In this document: positions 60,033 to 64,000 of the stretch, one piece after another
How the letters are laid out: each line of letters starts with the position of its first letter
How positions within the stretch are numbered: position 1 is the first letter of the stretch
Assembly (NCBI RefSeq): GCF_007096635.1
Contig: NZ_VKAA01000023.1
Location: 1 to 64,000, forward strand
Direction of reading: 5' to 3'
Source of the DNA: Mycolicibacterium sp. 018/SC-01/001
GTDB lineage: Bacteria > Actinomycetota > Actinomycetes > Mycobacteriales > Mycobacteriaceae
Length of the DNA: 64,000 nt
Translations under genes and position numbers: made by a program
The notes under the pieces: model-generated
What the model was told of the DNA's origin: nothing
What the model saw: the letters and a program-made list of their open reading frames with translations, nothing else
Databases searched by the model: none

Positions 60033-60854
60033 TCACCGCGGCACCGGCGGATCGGGACTCACCGCAGCCGCGAAGCGCGCCGGGTCCTCGACGTGAGGGA
60101 GGTGGCCGACGCCGGTGAGCACCACCGACCGCATATCAGGCCGGTGCGGCAGGAAGCGTTGGTACGTCCGCTCCAGCCACAGGGGGCTCTGATCACCCCG
60201 GACCCAGATCATCGGGACAGCAGATGTGGCAACGGCCCGAACGGGGACGAAGTCCACCGAGACGCCGAACCACGACGGGTCGAACTCGGCGAGCACCGGT
60301 TCGATGTTCTCTCGCATCCGCTCGCGGGCACGATCGTCGATCTCGTCGTAGGTGTTGCCACCCGAGCGACGCGCGTAGACGGACCGGTAGAACACCTCAC
60401 CCCCGCCCAACCGATCGCCCCGGAGTTGCTTCATCTTCAGCCGTACGGTCGTCGCCAACACCGAACGGTCCATGAGCCGGGTGCTGTGAAATGGCGCCTC
60501 GACAACACAGAGCGACCGCATCCGAGCGGTCTGAGCGGGGGTACCGGCGGCCAGCGCCATCGCCACGCACCCACCTGCACTCCAGCCGACCACGTGAGCG
60601 GGCTCGCTGCAGACCTGTCCGAGGATGGATCCGAGATCGTCGCGGTGAATCCGGAAGTCGCGCACCGGACGATGCCGCGAGCGGCCGTAGCCTCGCCGGT
60701 CGTAGATCACCACCCGGTGGCGCGCCGCCAGGAGGTCGATGACCGGCTCCCAGGTCGAGGAATCCGTACCAGTGCCGTGCACGAGGACAATCGGCGCGCC
60801 GGCACCGCGGCTCTCGTAGTACAAGTGACAGCCTGGAACTTCGATTGTCGCCAT
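60033..60854 (-). CDS. Alpha/beta hydrolase between ftsQ and ftsZ
   Basis: Predicted hydrolase of 273 residues. Oxyanion region VLVHGTGTDSSTW (residues 23-35), nucleophile elbow HVVGWSAGGCVAM (Ser near 92), an Asp in MIWVRGDQSPLW near 218 and His in LTGVGHLPHVEDP near 247 complete the triad. A cap of helices lies between 125 and 190. No signal peptide; cytosolic. In most actinobacteria ftsQ and ftsZ are direct neighbours, so this gene is an insertion in the division cluster. It follows ftsQ in the same direction with 53 bp between, and may be read from the murC-ftsQ transcript. Substrate unknown. Confidence 0.87.
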   Translation of the reverse strand: MATIEVPGCHLYYESRGAGAPIVLVHGTGTDSSTWEPVIDLLAARHRVVIYDRRGYGRSRHRPVRDFRIHRDDLGSILGQVCSEPAHVVGWSAGGCVAMALAAGTPAQTARMRSLCVVEAPFHSTRLMDRSVLATTVRLKMKQLRGDRLGGGEVFYRSVYARRSGGNTYDEIDDRARERMRENIEPVLAEFDPSWFGVSVDFVPVRAVATSAVPMIWVRGDQSPLWLERTYQRFLPHRPDMRSVVLTGVGHLPHVEDPARFAAAVSPDPPVPR

Positions 60855-60907
60855 GGCTGACCACCCCCATGCACCGCGCCCGGCTCATGGACCATTCAAC
60901 ATCAGCG

Positions 60908-61783
60908 CTACTTGACTGTCGGCAGATCCGGGGAGGAGACGTCGTACGTCTTGCCGGGCTGGGTGAGCAGCGCCCCGAGCTTGAGCGCTTTCTCCTCGGT
61001 GCGGTCGGTGGTCCCCCACACCACGGTGCGCCCGTCGATCAACGTCAGCGTGATCGCCGACACCGACGGCGCCGACACCCGACCCACCTGGGAGGCCACC
61101 TCCGGCCGCAGCGACGTCACCACCTCGAGGGCCGCTTTGGTGGCCGGATCGTCGGGCCCGGGGTTCTCGACGTCGAGGTACGGGATGCCCGGCGGTGGCG
61201 GACCGGTCGCGAAGTCGACGCCGTCCTTGTCGAACAGATGCACCCCGTCGGGATAGTCGCGCACGACGACGGGCACCCGCTCGACCACGGTGATCCGCAG
61301 CGTCGACGGGTACTCCCGCTGTACCCGCGCACTGGCGACCCGGCGGATCTCGGCGACCTTCTCGGCCACCGCATCGGTGTCGACCTGCAGCAGCGGCGTC
61401 CCCGGCGCGACGCCCGCGACCGCCACGACCTCGTCCTGCGTCACCGCACCCAGTCCGACGACGACGATGGTGCGCGCCGACATGATCGGCGTGAAATAGA
61501 GCAGCAGGCCGATGCCGACGACCACCACAGCGGTCACCGTCGTCCACAACAGCATTTTGAGGCCGCGCACCCTGCTGCGGCTCAGCGTCGCGGTATCCGA
61601 GGGCGCCGGGCCGAGCGTGCGCCGTTTCGCTTCCCGGCGGGCCGCCTCGATCGCGGTGGCGCGGGCCTGTGCCGCGCGCCGCTCCTCCCGCTCGCGCCGG
61701 GCGCGCCGGCGCGGTCCCTCGACGTCGACGGGATCGGGTTCGGGTTCGGCTGCGGCGGGTGCGTCGTCGGTCGGTTCGGTCAT
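60908..61783 (-). CDS. ftsQ: Cell division protein FtsQ
   Basis: Single-pass membrane protein of 291 residues that links cytosolic and outer division factors. A charged cytosolic N terminus (DVEGPRRRARREREERRAAQ; residues 1-75), one membrane helix (MLLWTTVTAVVVVGIGLLLY, about 77-96), then the POTRA domain (MSARTIVVVGLGAVTQDEVV) and the beta domain (VVVRDYPDGVHLFDKDGVDF, ALEVVTSLRPEVASQVGRVS). The overlap ATGA with the murC stop marks it as part of the dcw operon. Counterpart of Rv2151c. Confidence 0.94.
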   Translation of the reverse strand: MTEPTDDAPAAAEPEPDPVDVEGPRRRARREREERRAAQARATAIEAARREAKRRTLGPAPSDTATLSRSRVRGLKMLLWTTVTAVVVVGIGLLLYFTPIMSARTIVVVGLGAVTQDEVVAVAGVAPGTPLLQVDTDAVAEKVAEIRRVASARVQREYPSTLRITVVERVPVVVRDYPDGVHLFDKDGVDFATGPPPPGIPYLDVENPGPDDPATKAALEVVTSLRPEVASQVGRVSAPSVSAITLTLIDGRTVVWGTTDRTEEKALKLGALLTQPGKTYDVSSPDLPTVK

Positions 61784-63210
61784 CGCTGCTCAGAAATTAT
61801 CTCGGCCAGGATTTCCCTGCCCAGCAACGTCACATCGCCTGCGCCCATGGTCACCACCACGTCGCCCGGCCTCGCGGCCGCGGCCACGGTGGCCGCCACC
61901 GTGGAGAAGTCGGGCAGGTACCGCACCGGTGCGCTGACGTGTTCGGCGATCGTCGCGCCGCTGATGCCGGCCAGCGGCTGCTCGCGCGCGGCGTACACGT
62001 CGAGCACGAAGACCTCGTCCGCCAGGCTCAGTGCCTCCCCGAACTCCCGGGCGAATGTGGCTGTGCGCGAATACAAGTGAGGCTGGAAGACCACCACCGA
62101 GCGGCCGCCGGTCTCGTCGACCAATGCGCGCACCGCGGTGAGCGCGGCGGTCACCTTGGTCGGATGATGGGCGTAGTCGTCGAACACCCGCACCCCGGCC
62201 GCGGTGCCCACCAGCTCGAAACGCCGCCGCACGCCGTCGAATTCGGCGAGAGCAGCGAGCACGTCACCGGGCGGGGCGCCCACCTGCGTGGCCGCCACCA
62301 GCGCGGCCAGCGCGTTGAGCGCCATGTGCCGGCCGGGAACGGCCAGCGCCATCGCGCGCGGCTCGCTCTCCCCCGCCAGTGCCACCGTCGCCACCGCACC
62401 CGTCCCGCGCTGACTCCAGTCCAACAGCGTCCCGGCCAACTCCCGGTCCCCCTGTGTCCGACTGCCGTAGCGCAGCACCCGAATGCCCAGGGCCGCAATA
62501 CGTTCGGCGAAGGCCGCGGCACCGGGGTCGTCGACGCACACCACCACCGCCCCGCCGGGGCGCACCCGCTCGGCGAACGCGTCGAACACCGCGACGTAGG
62601 CCTCCTCGGTTCCGAAGAAGTCCAGGTGGTCGGCCTCGATGTTGGTGACCACCGCGATGTCGGGCCGGTACTGCACCAGCGAGCCGTCACTCTCGTCGGC
62701 CTCGGCGACGAAGAACGCGCCGCTGCCGTGGTGGGCGTTGGTGCCGGGCTCGCCGAGATCACCGCCGACGGCGAACGACGGATCGAAACCGCAGTGCTGC
62801 AACGCCACGATGAGCATCGACGTCGTCGTCGTCTTTCCGGCGGTGCCGGTCACCATCAGCGTCGTGTCGTCGGCCATCAGCTCGGCGAGCACGGCGGGCC
62901 GCAGGATCACCGGAATCCCGCGCCTGCGGGCCTCGACGAGCTCCGGGTTGGTCTTCGGAATCGCGGCGTGCGTGGTGACGACCGCAGTCGGTCCGCCCGG
63001 CAGCATGTCCAACGCCGACGCGTCGTGCCCGATGCGCACTTGGGCGCCGCGCGCCGTCAACGCCACCACCGCGCGCGACTCCTTGGCGTCCGATCCGGAC
63101 ACCGCAGCGCCGCGGTCGAGCAGAATCCGTGCGATACCGGACATCCCGGCACCGCCGATGCCCACCATGTGCACCCGCCGCAACTCCGGGGGCAGCGGCG
63201 CGGTGCTCAT
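61780..63210 (-). CDS. murC: UDP-N-acetylmuramate-L-alanine ligase MurC
   Basis: Cytosolic ATP-dependent ligase adding the first residue (L-Ala; Gly is also used by some mycobacteria) to UDP-MurNAc. The 476-residue chain has three domains: UDP-binding (RVHMVGIGGAGMSGIARILL at 11-30), ATPase with P-loop VTGTAGKTTTTSML near 120 and the carbamate/metal segment VVTNIEADHLDFFG, then the C-terminal ligase domain with VFDDYAHHPTKV near 345 and VVFQPHLYSRT. All catalytic elements are intact. ATG 63210 overlaps the murG stop (ATGA). Counterpart of Rv2152c. Confidence 0.97.
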   Translation of the reverse strand: MSTAPLPPELRRVHMVGIGGAGMSGIARILLDRGAAVSGSDAKESRAVVALTARGAQVRIGHDASALDMLPGGPTAVVTTHAAIPKTNPELVEARRRGIPVILRPAVLAELMADDTTLMVTGTAGKTTTTSMLIVALQHCGFDPSFAVGGDLGEPGTNAHHGSGAFFVAEADESDGSLVQYRPDIAVVTNIEADHLDFFGTEEAYVAVFDAFAERVRPGGAVVVCVDDPGAAAFAERIAALGIRVLRYGSRTQGDRELAGTLLDWSQRGTGAVATVALAGESEPRAMALAVPGRHMALNALAALVAATQVGAPPGDVLAALAEFDGVRRRFELVGTAAGVRVFDDYAHHPTKVTAALTAVRALVDETGGRSVVVFQPHLYSRTATFAREFGEALSLADEVFVLDVYAAREQPLAGISGATIAEHVSAPVRYLPDFSTVAATVAAAARPGDVVVTMGAGDVTLLGREILAEIISEQR

Positions 63211-64000
63211 CGGTGCGCCCGTCCACCGCGCGCCGCGCGCTTCTCGATGGCCACCTCGAGCGCCACCTCGGCGACGCGGCGCGCCGCGTCGGGATGCCCC
63301 GCAAGCTTCGCCGCCGCCGTCATCGCCGCGAGCCCCGATCGGTCGGTGAGCAGGCCGGCGACCGTGGTGGCCACCAGGTCCGGGGTGAGGTCACGGTCCT
63401 CGACCAAGAGTCCCCCGCCCGCCGTGACGACCGGCAGGGCGTTGAGGCGCTGCTCGCCGTTGCCGATCGGCAGCGGTACGTACACCGCGGGCAGACCCAC
63501 CGCGCTGACTTCCGCGACCGTCATCGCCCCGGACCGGCAGATCGCGAGGTCGGCCGCCGCGTAGGCCAGGTCCATGCGGTCCAGATACGGCACCGCGACG
63601 TACGGCGGGTCACCGGGTGCCGGGCTGCGCAGCTCCAGCGTGTTCTTCGGCCCGTGCGCGTGCAGCACCGCAATACCTTGGCGCGCAAGGGCTTCCGCAG
63701 CGCCTGACACGGCGCGGTTCAACGACTGGGCGCCCTGGGAGCCGCCGAAGACCAGCAGCACGGTGTCGTCGTCGGAGAAACCGAAGAACGAGCGTGCCTG
63801 CGCCCGCAACGCGGCGCGGTCGAGCGAGGTGATGGCGTCGCGGACCGGCACGCCCACGACCTCGACCGGGCCCAACCCCGGGTCCGGCACCGCGGACAGC
63901 ACGCGGGCCGCGGAGCGGACACCGACGCGGTTGGCCCAGCCGGCGCTGGCGTTGGCTTCGTGGACGACGACCGGGATCCGCCGACCGGGGCGCACACTGC
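63207..64000 (-). CDS. murG: MurG glycosyltransferase, C-terminal part (cut by window edge)
   Basis: About 264 residues of the peptidoglycan lipid II synthase, which adds GlcNAc to lipid I at the inner membrane face. The N-terminal part lies beyond 64,000. Seen: PVVVHEANASAGWANRVGVR (end of first domain), LVFGGSQGAQSLNRAVSGAA (donor domain start), MDLAYAAADLAICRSGAMTV, and the nucleotide loop YVPLPIGNGEQRLNALPVV. The catalytic Glu of HEANA and the donor-binding GGSQGA are intact. In-frame codons near 63,995 are internal, not a start. Overlaps murC by 4 bp. Confidence 0.95.
   Translation of the reverse strand, partial: SVRPGRRIPVVVHEANASAGWANRVGVRSAARVLSAVPDPGLGPVEVVGVPVRDAITSLDRAALRAQARSFFGFSDDDTVLLVFGGSQGAQSLNRAVSGAAEALARQGIAVLHAHGPKNTLELRSPAPGDPPYVAVPYLDRMDLAYAAADLAICRSGAMTVAEVSAVGLPAVYVPLPIGNGEQRLNALPVVTAGGGLLVEDRDLTPDLVATTVAGLLTDRSGLAAMTAAAKLAGHPDAARRVAEVALEVAIEKRAARGGRAHR

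Overview
The window reads as chromosomal DNA of a mycobacterium, most likely a fast-growing Mycolicibacterium. The sequence is GC-rich, GTG starts are common, and genes are tightly packed with four-base start/stop overlaps. Gene order follows the M. tuberculosis block Rv2117 to Rv2153c (orthologue names are from memory): DUF503, trmI, RecB-like nuclease, DUF4126, hisG-hisE, metH, PAC2, mshC, cysQ, uppP, lppL, pyrD, PEBP, M20 peptidase, tRNA-Leu, then wag31-yggT-sepF-yggS-pgeF-ftsZ-ftsQ-murC-murG. Several accessory blocks are inserted into this backbone.

Layout. 1-8.1 kb: tRNA methylation, a Cas4/RecB-like nuclease, a thioesterase, a PPOX protein, a TetR/R2lox pair with a palindromic operator, a flavin disulfide reductase and hisG-hisE. 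8.2-9.95 kb: a decayed type VII secretion cassette, made of an EspC-like gene with an amber codon, a WXG-type toxin-like gene with two frameshifts and an intact downstream partner. 9.95-16.7 kb: a GlcP-type sugar porter, a HAD phosphatase, a deleted PPOX pseudogene, and metH preceded by a strong S-adenosylhomocysteine riboswitch. 16.7-29.5 kb: PAC2, patatin, SDR, mycothiol ligase mshC, cysQ, cell-wall lipid recycling (uppP), lppL, pyrD, PEBP, peptidase and tRNA-Leu(GAG). 29.5-30.7 kb: a recombinase remnant and a Xre/nucleotidyltransferase toxin-antitoxin-like pair beside the tRNA.

30.7-39.8 kb: a complete nitrate assimilation locus. It has a NarK-type transporter, a single-chain nitrate reductase fused to a diflavin reductase (NasN type), a small unknown protein, and NirB and NirD. 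39.9-41.5 kb: a frameshifted DUF222-HNH (13E12-type) gene. 41.5-47.3 kb: a tctCBA tricarboxylate transporter with a universal stress protein, divergent from a CitA/CitB-type two-component system. 47.4-52.6 kb: two amidohydrolases, a membrane-anchored metallo-beta-lactamase-fold protein, a TetR regulator and a glutamine amidotransferase-like protein, with one 28-bp near-identical motif at both control regions. 52.6-64 kb: an epimerase, a phosphoribosyltransferase, then the division and cell-wall cluster, with an unusual alpha/beta hydrolase between ftsZ and ftsQ. murG runs off the right edge.

Most notable points: the SAH riboswitch with a Shine-Dalgarno-masking hairpin before metH; the broken ESX-type toxin cassette in the chromosomal slot that holds PPE37 in M. 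tuberculosis; and 32-bp MIRU-like units that link adjacent cistrons through ATGA overlaps and encode 11-residue peptides. Three of the broken genes carry -1 frame defects that could be real or could be base-calling losses in short homopolymers.
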